Position numbers and translations under genes: made by a program. A stretch of DNA of 64,000 nucleotides from Clostridiales bacterium (lineage in GTDB: Bacteria; Bacillota; Clostridia; Saccharofermentanales; Saccharofermentanaceae): assembly GCA_017964005.1 (NCBI GenBank), contig JAGCSR010000032.1, forward strand, positions 1 to 64,000, read 5' to 3'. The notes below the pieces were generated by a model, which saw only the letters and a list, made by a program, of their open reading frames with translations, had not been told where the DNA came from and did not search any database. Of the stretch, positions 41,674 to 49,599 are shown piece by piece; position 1 is the first letter of the stretch, and each line of letters starts with the position of its first letter.

Positions 41674-42584
41674 TGAAAGAATTCATAGGCTTTACCAGAA
41701 GGAATCTTCTGATCTATTTCAAGGACATTCTCGCAGTGGTGTTCTCACTGATGACATCCATCATAGTATTCTTACTATATCTTCTTTTTCTCAAGGGAAC
41801 TTTTGTTGATGCTCTGACATCAACGATGAAAGGTCTGGAAAATATAGTCAATGGCCGGGATGTGGATATGTTCGTTAACGGGATCCTCTTATCCGGTATC
41901 CTGGGTTCTGCCCTGATCACCATTCCATATACCAGTCTGCAGACGATCGTAAAGGACAGGGAGGCAGGCGTTGACAGCGATATCTGCTCAACCCCGCTCA
42001 AGAGATGGAAGATAGTGCTTTCCTATTTCACTGCTTCTTCCATAAGCGCATCCATCATGACATCACTGATCCTGACCATGGGTCTCATAACGCTCAGCTT
42101 TATGGGGGATCTTTATCTCGGGACTCTTCAGATCCTTGCTCTTTACGGGATAGTATTGCTTGGATCCCTTTCATCGACAGCTCTGTTCATGGTCGTAGTA
42201 ATGCTGTTCAGATCCTCATCCACGAGCACGGCTTTCTTCGGGATCCTGACAGCCGCGGCAGGTTTTGTGATCGGGGCATATATCCCCTTGTCACGCTTTT
42301 CGGAGGGCGTTCAGAATTTCTGCAATATCTTCCCGGCAAGCCATGTTACCGCCATGATCCGTAACATCCTTCTTAGCGGTGTTACAGCGAATATGGATTC
42401 TTCTATCGCAGGTCTTGATAACGGTTTGTTTATAAAGGCAGTCAAAGAGACATTTACTTTCAATGCTGTTTCTTTCGGGAAAACATTTACGGATTCATCT
42501 TCAGTCATCTATGTGCTGGCGATCATCCTGATATCCGTTGCCGCGATGACCATAGCATATAATAAGACCTACAGGAGAAGGTAA
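41673..42584 (+). CDS. ABC-2 type transporter permease
   Basis: A 303-residue protein with one N-terminal helix, an external loop of about 50 residues, and five further helices, typical of ABC-2 exporters (DrrB-like). A conserved cytosolic segment 'DREAGVDSDICSTPLKRWKI' precedes the third helix. It pairs with the ATPase gene and ends 10 bases from the stop of a convergent pseudogene. Confidence 0.9.
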   Translation: MKEFIGFTRRNLLIYFKDILAVVFSLMTSIIVFLLYLLFLKGTFVDALTSTMKGLENIVNGRDVDMFVNGILLSGILGSALITIPYTSLQTIVKDREAGVDSDICSTPLKRWKIVLSYFTASSISASIMTSLILTMGLITLSFMGDLYLGTLQILALYGIVLLGSLSSTALFMVVVMLFRSSSTSTAFFGILTAAAGFVIGAYIPLSRFSEGVQNFCNIFPASHVTAMIRNILLSGVTANMDSSIAGLDNGLFIKAVKETFTFNAVSFGKTFTDSSSVIYVLAIILISVAAMTIAYNKTYRRR

Positions 42585-42593
42585 TGCAGGGGA

Positions 42594-43121
42594 TCAATCA
42601 GCGGGGTTGAAATTGATCTTTGTGATGGCACACTGATCGCCCGTAAGAGAGACATAAACAGTATCATCATCTGTCAGGATCTTTGTAATGCTCTTGAGGA
42701 GGATGCCGCCGTTTTCCGTAACTACGGTGATGGTCTTGCCGTCGGAAGGCTCTTCGAATGGAAATCTATCTCCATTGATCCTGTCAGAGGGACTCCGTCA
42801 GTTGCTGCCGTCCTGTAACCGTCAACCTGTATGTTGGGAACGTTGCCGGATTCACAGTCAATATAAGACACCAGTTCAGCGATACGGGGAATGGAATCTT
42901 CGGCAACTGTTTCTTCCGGATGGTCTATGGAAATGATGTTGAGCTTGTAATGTGCTCCCGAGAAGCTTATATAGCAGTATCTCGTGCTGTCGGGAAGAGC
43001 GGCGATGTATTCGATCACCTTGTTTTCGCCGATAAGCTTCAGGAGCATGTGGTCTTTCTGCCTGCCTGCTCCTAACTGTTCTTCTGATTCGGCGTTCATT
43101 ATCTCGTTGAGAATCCTTTCC
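42594..43121 (-). pseudogene. Decayed gene: 5' truncated and frameshifted
   Basis: Reading leftward from 43121, a continuous coding-like sequence ('SLERILNEIMNAESEEQLG' onward) runs to about 42765, where a one-base loss in the TTT-CC run shifts the frame. In the next frame it continues ('PFEEPSDGKTITVVTENGG') to a TGA at 42594-42596. No start or N-terminus is present: the coding sequence begins at the 26-bp repeat, so the 5' part was lost at that junction. The original family is not recognised; the visible part is soluble and acidic. Confidence 0.65.
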
Positions 43122-43147
43122 AAGCTGCAAAGGCAGGCAAGTTCTGA
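43122..43147 (+). repeat. 26-bp direct repeat, right copy
   Basis: Identical to the last 26 bases of the GGGtGRT gene (39628-39653), in direct orientation. On its right it is followed by unrelated sequence and a strong hairpin that may be the original downstream region of GGGtGRT. Confidence 0.85.
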
Positions 43148-43175
43148 ACTTAAGGTAAGGATCAATAGCTGACAC

Positions 43176-43212
43176 AAGGGGCTGTCTCAGGTTGAGACAG
43201 CCCCTTTGATCT
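43176..43212. terminator. Strong hairpin, probable terminator
   Basis: AAGGGGCTGTCTCA (43176-43189) pairs perfectly with TGAGACAGCCCCTT (43193-43206) around a 3-base loop and is followed by a T-rich tract. Confidence 0.7.
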
Positions 43213-43274
43213 TTTCGGGAAGAGCAGGTTTTGACTAAACCTTCTTTTATAACATGCATAGTCAAAATACTATA

Positions 43275-44935
43275 TCAAATAAACGCTTTCTCCAGTTCAT
43301 CGACCGTGACGTCTGACCAGGTGCTTGTGGAGATGATCAGCATCAGATCTTCATCAAGGCGTCTTGCGTAGAAGTTCATGTAACCTTTCTCGCCGTTATC
43401 ATCCATCTCTATCTTTACCCTGAGGTATTCGTTTCCGCAAAGAGTCACCCGGTCTCTGCTGACTTCAGTTAATACGATGCCATGGTCTTTGTTGAGATCG
43501 GTATAAAGACTTACCTTGTCGTCAAGCAACTCGTCCTCGGTGTAGTCACTGTCATCAGGTACGCCGATCTTCGTGTTCAGGAAATTGATCTCATAGACCA
43601 GGTATTTGGTCCCGTCCCAGAAGGACTGATCAGTAACGCAGGCAGCTTCACGTGTGTAGTGTCTGTTGTCGGATATGTCAGATAGGAACCCGTTGGTCTC
43701 CATTGCGATATCGTCTTCGCTAAGCTGGTCGCACCCTTCGGGGATCTTGATCTTAAGGCCCGCATATTCATTGCTGTATATGCCGTCCTCAAATGTTCCC
43801 TTCGTAAAGTTTGTTCCTGCCAGGGGCTGTCATCCTGCACGGAAACAGCGAATCCGGAATGCTCAAGTTTGATCTTATAGATGTGACCGTATTCATCCGA
43901 CTCGGCTATCTCATTATTCGCAGAACAGGTAAGGGAAGAACCGTCGTGGTAAAAGTTCCTGTCTCCTCCGAACAGACCGCAGCAATATCCGTTGTCGTTG
44001 GTAAGAAGGGTCTTCATGGAATCCTTGTTAAGAAGTTTCCCTCCGAAAAGTGCTCGGTCGAAAGCCAGCATGTCGGTGAGGCACGAATGGATCCCGCCGT
44101 CACCTCTCGTGTTGTTCGGGCAAACAGGATACCCGTTCTCATCCGTGAACTTGTATTTCACGAGATCCTCAAAATCCAAAGGCACGTATGTCAGGTCTCC
44201 TGTTGCCATTGACGTTGTCTTTGTCATACCGCACTTATCGAAAATATTCTTCTTTACGTAGTCGCAGTATCTCATTCCTGTCACCTGCTCGATGATGAAA
44301 GCCAGGAGGCGGTAGTTGGTGTTGCTGTAAGAACACTTCGTGCCGGGCTCAAATTCCAGGGGAGCCTGATACATGGCATTAAGGAGATCTTCGTCCGTGA
44401 CCTTGTCCATCAGGATGTCACTGATCTTTTGGTTGGCGGCATCAGCTCCCGAGATGTTCCAGAAGGGATCAGGATTGTTAAGATAATCCGAGATGCCGGA
44501 ACTCATGTGAAGGAGGTTATAGACCGTAATATCCTTTCCTGTCTCATATTCGGGAAAATACTTTTCGAGTTTATCATCAAGGGATAACTTTCCCTGTTCA
44601 GCCAGCTGCAGTATGGAGACTGCCGTAAAGGTCTTGCTTACTGAACCGATGTCGAAGATCGTGTTCTGGGATACAGGCGTTGTTCCGTCTTTCTCGACGG
44701 CTTCTTCACAGTAAAGGTAGATGACATCCTTATCTGTCGCGACCACCATGACCCCGTTGCTCTTTTTGCCTTCATTGGATTTTACGAGTTCGGAATACTT
44801 TTCTTCCGGGCATGACCAGGATCTTTCGTCATTCTTAAGAGCGATGTTCGACAGGGTGTATTTGCCGGTGTTGCAGGCCGTAAATGACAATGTCATTATC
44901 AGAACCAAAATCATCGCAGCAGATTTTTTAAACAT
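43275..44935 (-). pseudogene. Class C beta-lactamase-like serine hydrolase lipoprotein, frameshifted
   Basis: The start at 44935 follows GGAGGG and encodes a lipoprotein signal (lipobox FTAC). The serine-hydrolase domain has S-V-S-K, Y-S-N and H-D-G motifs as in its intact paralogue at 47369-49048. Near 43823-43826 a G-run on the plus strand (C-run in the gene) appears to have lost one base: the paralogue reads DDP-x-AGT-F, and here AGTNF continues only in the next frame. The C-terminal domain then runs to 43275 (visible as a separate 142-codon frame). So the domain after residue ~371 is out of frame. It could also be a sequence error. Confidence 0.8.
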
Positions 44936-45005
44936 AATCTTTCCCTCCAAGGTGGCTTATAATAAAATTATTGTGTACCCGAAAAATAAACTTATGATAA
45001 AACGA

Positions 45006-45055
45006 TTGACATACAAATGCCGGCAGGTTATAATCTCGGTAAACATATGTATACC
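45006..45055 (+). promoter_or_regulatory. blaI-like promoter with operator dyad
   Basis: TTGACA (45006-45011) and TATAAT (45029-45034) are 17 bases apart, a consensus promoter. An 18-bp dyad GGTAAACATATGTATACC (45038-45055; one mismatch between arms) covers the transcription start. Its ACATATGT centre resembles known BlaI operators. Confidence 0.8.
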
Positions 45056-45077
45056 ACACACGGAGGTGATAATCAAG

Positions 45078-45434
45078 ATGCGTTTAGCAGATTCTGAATG
45101 GAAACTTGCAGATTGTCTTTGGAAGAACGGATCCATGACGATCACGGAGCTGACCCGCGAACTCGGACCTGTTAACGGGTGGACCAAGAATACGATAATC
45201 ACGATGCTCAAGCGTATGATCGACAAGGGCGCGATGACGTATGATCAGGGTGAGCGCGCAAAGTACTTCCGTATGACTTTTGACAGGACCGAAGCGGAGC
45301 TTGAAGAGACGAATTCCTTCCTTGACAAAGTATATAACGGTAATGTTGGTCTTATGATCTCGAACCTGATCGGGTCATCCCAGCTTTCCACCGAAGAATT
45401 GGAAGAGCTTCGAAGGATAATAAAGGAAGGGTAA
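45078..45434 (+). CDS. blaI: BlaI/MecI-family repressor
   Basis: A 118-residue winged-helix repressor; the start follows GGAGGTGAT. Typical features are 'LADSEWKLADCLWKNGSMTI', 'NGWTKNTIITMLKRMIDKG' and a C-terminal dimerisation helix. The family is cleaved by a BlaR1-type protease when a cell-wall antibiotic or other signal is sensed, releasing its target promoters. The gene is one base before a BlaR1-like gene and close to two serine-hydrolase genes with matching dyads. The name follows the family; the actual inducer here may not be a beta-lactam. Confidence 0.92.
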   Translation: MRLADSEWKLADCLWKNGSMTITELTRELGPVNGWTKNTIITMLKRMIDKGAMTYDQGERAKYFRMTFDRTEAELEETNSFLDKVYNGNVGLMISNLIGSSQLSTEELEELRRIIKEG

Positions 45435-45435
45435 G

Positions 45436-47238
45436 ATGCTTCGTTACATTATCGGTGTGTCGCTTATCGCGGCAGTCATAATGTTCGTAAGAGTTGTAAC
45501 GGACGGGAAGATGCTCAAGAAGCATCAGTATGCCATGTGGCTCATCATTCCCGTTTATATGTTGATATGTCCTTTCTTAAGGATATCGGTACCGATGCCG
45601 GAAGTGATAAGTCAGCTCTTCCCGGAGAACACCGCAAATATAGTTTATGCCGTTAGTGAAGATGACGAGGCGCAGTTGTCGCAAATTCACGAACAACATC
45701 TTCACGGAACTTCCGGGAATGCTGCCGAAGGGGAGAAGGTGGAAATGACATCTTACAAGCTGGCGGTCTTATCAGAAGATACCGAGCCTGTAAGTGAAGC
45801 CTCGGAAGCTCCGGCAGATCCCTATAAGTTATTGAATGGAATATATATCACCGTGTGTGTATCTGCAGCGGCTGTGCTCGCGGCTTATAATGCCGGATTT
45901 GTTTTCTATTGCAGACGCAAGAGGGAGTATGTGGGAGAAGATCCCGTTAGCGGTCTTAAGATCTACGGACTTGCGAATAAAGGCGTGCCCTTCCTTCTTT
46001 TCGATAAGATATATGTAGATCCCGAGGATCCCTCGCCTTCAAGATACGTCATATGCCATGAAGCTTGTCACCATAAACACGGCGACCACATCTGGGTGTT
46101 GGTAAGATATCTGATCCTGATACTTAACTGGTATAACCCCGTGATATGGATGGCATTTATCCTCTCGGGCCGCGACAGTGAGCTGGCCTGCGACGAGGAA
46201 GTAATAAGGCTTTCAGGCGGAAGTTCATCGGAATATGCAATGACGCTCATCGATCAGATCGGATCTGCTTCTGCCAAGATCAGTCCTTTCACTGTATCGT
46301 CCGGTTTTAAGAGCGGATATAAGATCATGAGAAACAGGATCGTCAACATAAAGCATCCTGCCAAGAAGAGTTATAAAGTTCTTGCAATGAGCCTGGCTCT
46401 GCTGATAGTGATGTCATGTTTTTCCGTATTGGAACCCATGGCTGATTCAGGCGTAAACCCCGAGGACATCTTGATAACGGATGTGGAAGCGGCTGATGTA
46501 AGAGAGGCTCCTTTCGATTATCTGACGGACGTTCCCGAACTTACAAAGACAGCACCTTATGAGATGGATGTTGCGTTTAAGCGTGACGGGGAGAACATCA
46601 ATGCCAGGCTTTTCATCCCCAAGGGTGAAGGACCCTTTGCGACCATCCTCATGTTGGGAGATACGATATGGGATGATAGCATGTATGCGAAGGCAGCAAA
46701 ACCTTTCAACGAGAAAGGTTATGCCGTTATCGTCATGGAAAACAGATTTACTGAAGATCTGCACAACAGGCTGGTAAAGTCCACATCGAGATTGGTGGGA
46801 GATATCTATTTTGAACTGGTATTGGATCAGTTTGCGATCCTGGATGAGATAAGGTATCTGTCCTGTATCGATTCCTCTGAGTTCTATATGATCGGCGACG
46901 GCCTGGGCGGTACGATCTCAGCTTACACGGCCGCGCAAAGGCAGAGTGAAGTAAAGAAACTGATCTTAACGCATCCGTCTTTGTCTGATGCCCAGTACAT
47001 GACTTTCTCCAAGGATCCCGAGCTTACTGTCAGGATTGAAGAAGAACTTGAGGGCTGTAAAGTCCCCACATATATTTTAGAGCACGAATGGAACTCTTTA
47101 TACTTCGAGAAAGGCATTGCCGACAGTATGCCTGACTGCGAGCTTATAACCTGCGCTGACATCGAGTGGTACTGCGGTCACGGGCATGACAATATTGCGG
47201 TCGTGGAAGAGGTCTTAAACTCCTGTCTTGCAGAATAA
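45436..47238 (+). CDS. BlaR1/MecR1-like M56 protease with alpha/beta-hydrolase-like ectodomain
   Basis: A 600-residue membrane protein. Helices lie near residues 1-20, 30-52 and 133-158. The M56 zinc motif is H208-E-A-C-H212, followed by a helix and the third-ligand region 'ELACDEE', then a fourth helix near 315-335. The outer domain from about 340 does not have penicillin-binding motifs. Instead it reads like a dienelactone-hydrolase fold ('ARLFIPKGEGPFATILMLGD', 'KGYAVIVMENRF', a late 'GHGHDN'). At the nucleophile elbow the sequence is G487-D-G-L-G491, with glycine where serine is required. It probably senses a ligand other than beta-lactams and cleaves the adjacent BlaI-like repressor. Confidence 0.85.
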   Translation: MLRYIIGVSLIAAVIMFVRVVTDGKMLKKHQYAMWLIIPVYMLICPFLRISVPMPEVISQLFPENTANIVYAVSEDDEAQLSQIHEQHLHGTSGNAAEGEKVEMTSYKLAVLSEDTEPVSEASEAPADPYKLLNGIYITVCVSAAAVLAAYNAGFVFYCRRKREYVGEDPVSGLKIYGLANKGVPFLLFDKIYVDPEDPSPSRYVICHEACHHKHGDHIWVLVRYLILILNWYNPVIWMAFILSGRDSELACDEEVIRLSGGSSSEYAMTLIDQIGSASAKISPFTVSSGFKSGYKIMRNRIVNIKHPAKKSYKVLAMSLALLIVMSCFSVLEPMADSGVNPEDILITDVEAADVREAPFDYLTDVPELTKTAPYEMDVAFKRDGENINARLFIPKGEGPFATILMLGDTIWDDSMYAKAAKPFNEKGYAVIVMENRFTEDLHNRLVKSTSRLVGDIYFELVLDQFAILDEIRYLSCIDSSEFYMIGDGLGGTISAYTAAQRQSEVKKLILTHPSLSDAQYMTFSKDPELTVRIEEELEGCKVPTYILEHEWNSLYFEKGIADSMPDCELITCADIEWYCGHGHDNIAVVEEVLNSCLAE

Positions 47239-47282
47239 ATCTCTGTTTTTTCAGCGTTTGAATATCAAGGATAAATTATGGG

Positions 47283-47348
47283 TTGACATGTGTATACCGT
47301 GGTGATATACTCACGGTATACAACAGTATACCTATGCGGGATAGGTAT
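47283..47348 (+). promoter_or_regulatory. Promoter of the second serine hydrolase with BlaI-type operators
   Basis: TTGACA (47283-47288) and TATACT (47306-47311) are 17 bases apart. TGTATACCGTG (47291-47301) and CACGGTATACA (47312-47322) form a perfect dyad around the -10 box. A second dyad ATACCTAT/ATAGGTAT (47328-47335, 47341-47348) follows. GTATACC half-sites recur as in the blaI-like promoter. Confidence 0.82.
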
Positions 47349-47368
47349 TGATAGAAGGGGGTCCTAAT

Positions 47369-49048
47369 ATGATCTTAAACCGTAATAACTTTAGTAAGGC
47401 AGCAGTTATGCTCCTGGCGTCTTCCATGCTTCTGTCATTTGCGGCCTGCGGCAAGAGTGAACCCGAAGCAAAGAATCCGATTTCCGAGATCAAGCTTACA
47501 GAGTCTCAAAGGTCCTGGGTAAATACTGATGAGAAATATTCAGAACTCACGAACCTTTATGGTGACATGATCTGCACGGGAATAATGGGTGTTGCAACAG
47601 ACGATGATACCATTTATCTTTACGCCGAGAATGAGACGGAGAGAGACGGCAAGACGATCGCATCGCAGGATACGATCTTTGACATGGCGTCCGTAAGTAA
47701 GACATTCACGGCGGTTTGTGTCCTGCAGCTCATGGAGCAGGGGAAGATCAGCTTTGATGACACGTTGGATAAGTATTTTCCCGAATATGAGACTGGGAAG
47801 AAGATAAAAGTTTATAATCTGGTTCACATGAACTCCGGGATCCCGGATTACTGCAACAACCCCGACCCTTTCTGGAACATATCGGGTGCGGATGCCGCTA
47901 ATGCGAAGCTCAGCGACATCTACCTTGATAAGGTTACGGATGAGGATTTCTTAGCCGCCTTGTATCAGGCACCCCTAAGCTTTGAACCCGGAAGCCAGTA
48001 CGAATACAGCAACAGCAACTACCATATTCTTGCAATGATAATCGAGAAGGCGTCGGGCATGAAGTACTGCGATTACGTGCAGAAGAATATCTTCGATAAG
48101 TGCGGCATGACCAAGACCACATCGATGGGGAAAGGCGACATGACATATAAGGCGGAAGGCTACGATGAACTCCTTCAGTACGGATTCTGTGATGAGAACG
48201 GATATCCTGCATGCCCCAACAACTGCAGAGGCGACGGCGGCATCCATTCCTGTGTTACCGACATGATAGCTTTCGACAGGGCTCTGTTCGGAGGAAAACT
48301 CCTTAAGAAGGAATCAATGGAGATCCTGCTCAAGGATGAAGGCGGTTACTGCTGCGGCCTGATGAAGGAGAGTGACGGTTATTCTCACGACGGTTCATCC
48401 ATGACATGCCGCACCAATAACAAGATCATAGAATCCGAGAAGTTTGGACACATTTATGTGGTTACATTAGTGCGTGACGTGCCGGTTCAGGTAAATGATT
48501 CTGATGATCCCATGGCAGGAACGAAGTTTGCAGCAGGCAGTGTAACTGACGGCATATATACAAACGAATACGCGGAACTTAAAGTGAAAGCACCCGAAGG
48601 ATTTGAAGTGGTAGATGCCGAATATTGCAAGCAGATGATGGCGGAAAGCGTGCTGAGGGCAACAGATGCCAACGAGAAAAAGCGTTTGCAGGCGACATGC
48701 CTTGACGGTTTCTTCTGGAAAGATGGCGACTCACTGCAGATCTATTTCATGAACACAAAACTTGCGGCCCCGGATGATTCTGACTATACGGAAGAAGATT
48801 TCATCGAGGATGAGCTCAAAGGATATGAGGGGGAATTTGAGATCACCAGAAAGGAAATAAGCAAAGTTACTCTCGGAGGACAAGAATATACGAGAGCCAT
48901 TCTGGTCGTGAAGCTTGAAGAAGACAAGGAAAGTACCCTTTACATACACGTAAGAAAACTTGACGATAACCTGATGCTCGAGATCGACGGCGCGGTAATG
49001 GGGAACAAGGGAGATGACTACTTCGAACAGTTCTTCCTGAATAAATAA
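47369..49048 (+). CDS. Class C beta-lactamase-like serine hydrolase, lipoprotein
   Basis: A 559-residue lipoprotein (lipobox FAAC, C27) starting after AAGGGGG. Catalytic motifs are S108-V-S-K111, Y213-S-N215 and H340-D-G342, the set shared by class C beta-lactamases, DD-peptidases and esterases of the family. A C-terminal ~170-residue extra domain follows. It is the intact paralogue of the frameshifted gene at 43275-44935 and lies under a promoter with BlaI-type dyads. It could hydrolyse beta-lactams, trim peptidoglycan or act on another ester or amide; sequence alone does not decide. Confidence 0.9.
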   Translation: MILNRNNFSKAAVMLLASSMLLSFAACGKSEPEAKNPISEIKLTESQRSWVNTDEKYSELTNLYGDMICTGIMGVATDDDTIYLYAENETERDGKTIASQDTIFDMASVSKTFTAVCVLQLMEQGKISFDDTLDKYFPEYETGKKIKVYNLVHMNSGIPDYCNNPDPFWNISGADAANAKLSDIYLDKVTDEDFLAALYQAPLSFEPGSQYEYSNSNYHILAMIIEKASGMKYCDYVQKNIFDKCGMTKTTSMGKGDMTYKAEGYDELLQYGFCDENGYPACPNNCRGDGGIHSCVTDMIAFDRALFGGKLLKKESMEILLKDEGGYCCGLMKESDGYSHDGSSMTCRTNNKIIESEKFGHIYVVTLVRDVPVQVNDSDDPMAGTKFAAGSVTDGIYTNEYAELKVKAPEGFEVVDAEYCKQMMAESVLRATDANEKKRLQATCLDGFFWKDGDSLQIYFMNTKLAAPDDSDYTEEDFIEDELKGYEGEFEITRKEISKVTLGGQEYTRAILVVKLEEDKESTLYIHVRKLDDNLMLEIDGAVMGNKGDDYFEQFFLNK

Positions 49049-49053
49049 TAGAA

Positions 49054-49090
49054 AGGGGGCCGGCTCTTTTTGAGTCAGCCCCCTGATCAT
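49054..49090 (+). terminator. Terminator of the serine hydrolase gene
   Basis: AGGGGGCCGGCTC (49054-49066) pairs with GAGTCAGCCCCCT (49072-49084) with two G-U-type mismatches. It sits six bases after the stop. Confidence 0.7.
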
Positions 49091-49097
49091 TTAAGTT

Positions 49098-49360
49098 ACG
49101 CTGTCGTTGTTGAAGTCAACGGTCCCGCTCTCGTTGGAAAGTTCCGGTATCCTTGCCTTCTTTGATCTCTTTATTGAAAATGTTTTCGAACTGAAGGGTA
49201 TCAAACCACGTGAAGACGGCTTTCGTATCTCTGCCCCTCAAGATCAGGATCCTCTCGTCTCCCGGTGTGCCGTTCACGGGAATCGAATAAACAGCAAGAA
49301 CATGCGGGAATACCGAGTGTGTTATTGACTGCGGTCTCATTGTGATAACAGCCGGGTAGT
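49098..49360 (-). pseudogene. Probable decayed gene fragment
   Basis: On the minus strand one frame reads 'HVLAVYSIPVNG', 'DERILILRGRDTKAVFTWF' and 'LQFENIFNKEIKEGKDTGT'. A shift near 49133-49145 continues as 'LSNESGTVDFNNDSVT' to a TAA at 49092-49094. Upstream it is cut off by the tRNA terminator region. It has coding character but no intact reading frame or start, so it seems to be a remnant. The family is not recognised. Confidence 0.4.
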
Positions 49361-49379
49361 ATATGAAGAGGCTTCAAAT

Positions 49380-49412
49380 TATAAAGCCCGCAGCCTTTAA
49401 ACTGCGGGCTTA
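49380..49412 (-). terminator. Terminator of the tRNA gene
   Basis: Minus-strand stem AAGCCCGCAG/CTGCGGGCTT (49402-49411 with 49383-49392), followed by TTATAATTTG. Confidence 0.75.
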
Positions 49413-49415
49413 TCA

Positions 49416-49493
49416 TGGTGGATGCTACAGGACTCGAACCTGTGACCCCCTGCACGTCAAGCAGGTACTCTAACCAGCTGAGCTAAGCATCCA
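49416..49493 (-). tRNA. tRNA-Val (anticodon GAC)
   Basis: Read on the minus strand, the gene has a 7-bp acceptor stem (TGGATGC with GCATCCA), an encoded CCA end, the D-arm TAGCTCAG, an anticodon stem CCTGC/GCAGG with loop TTGACGT giving anticodon GAC, and the T-arm sequence GTTCGAGTCC. All cloverleaf arms are present. Confidence 0.95.
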
Positions 49494-49518
49494 TACTGAT
49501 CTTCGGTCAGCACGGGTG

Positions 49519-49547
49519 ATTATACAATAATTATCGTGCATCTGCAA
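49519..49547 (-). promoter_or_regulatory. Promoter of tRNA-Val
   Basis: On the minus strand TTGCAG (49542-49547) and TATAAT (49519-49524) are separated by 17 bases, about 25 bases before the mature tRNA. Confidence 0.8.
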
Positions 49548-49599
49548 GACAAATGGTGTAAAATACAAAAAGAACAAATGTACGGAAGTGATATTATCT

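Noticed and set aside
39654-43121. Complete integrative element
   Set aside because: No integrase, relaxase or replication gene is present; only the bounding repeats support mobility, so it is reported as a finding and not as a mobile element feature.
42722-43177. Intact 151-codon gene on the minus strand
   Set aside because: Its first residues come from the antisense of the duplicated GGGtGRT end, and its last residues are out of frame with the continuing coding sequence, so a pseudogene fits better.
44721-45077. N-terminal extension of the BlaI-like gene
   Set aside because: The family start and a strong GGAGGTGAT site place the start at 45078, and the extension would cover the promoter and operator.
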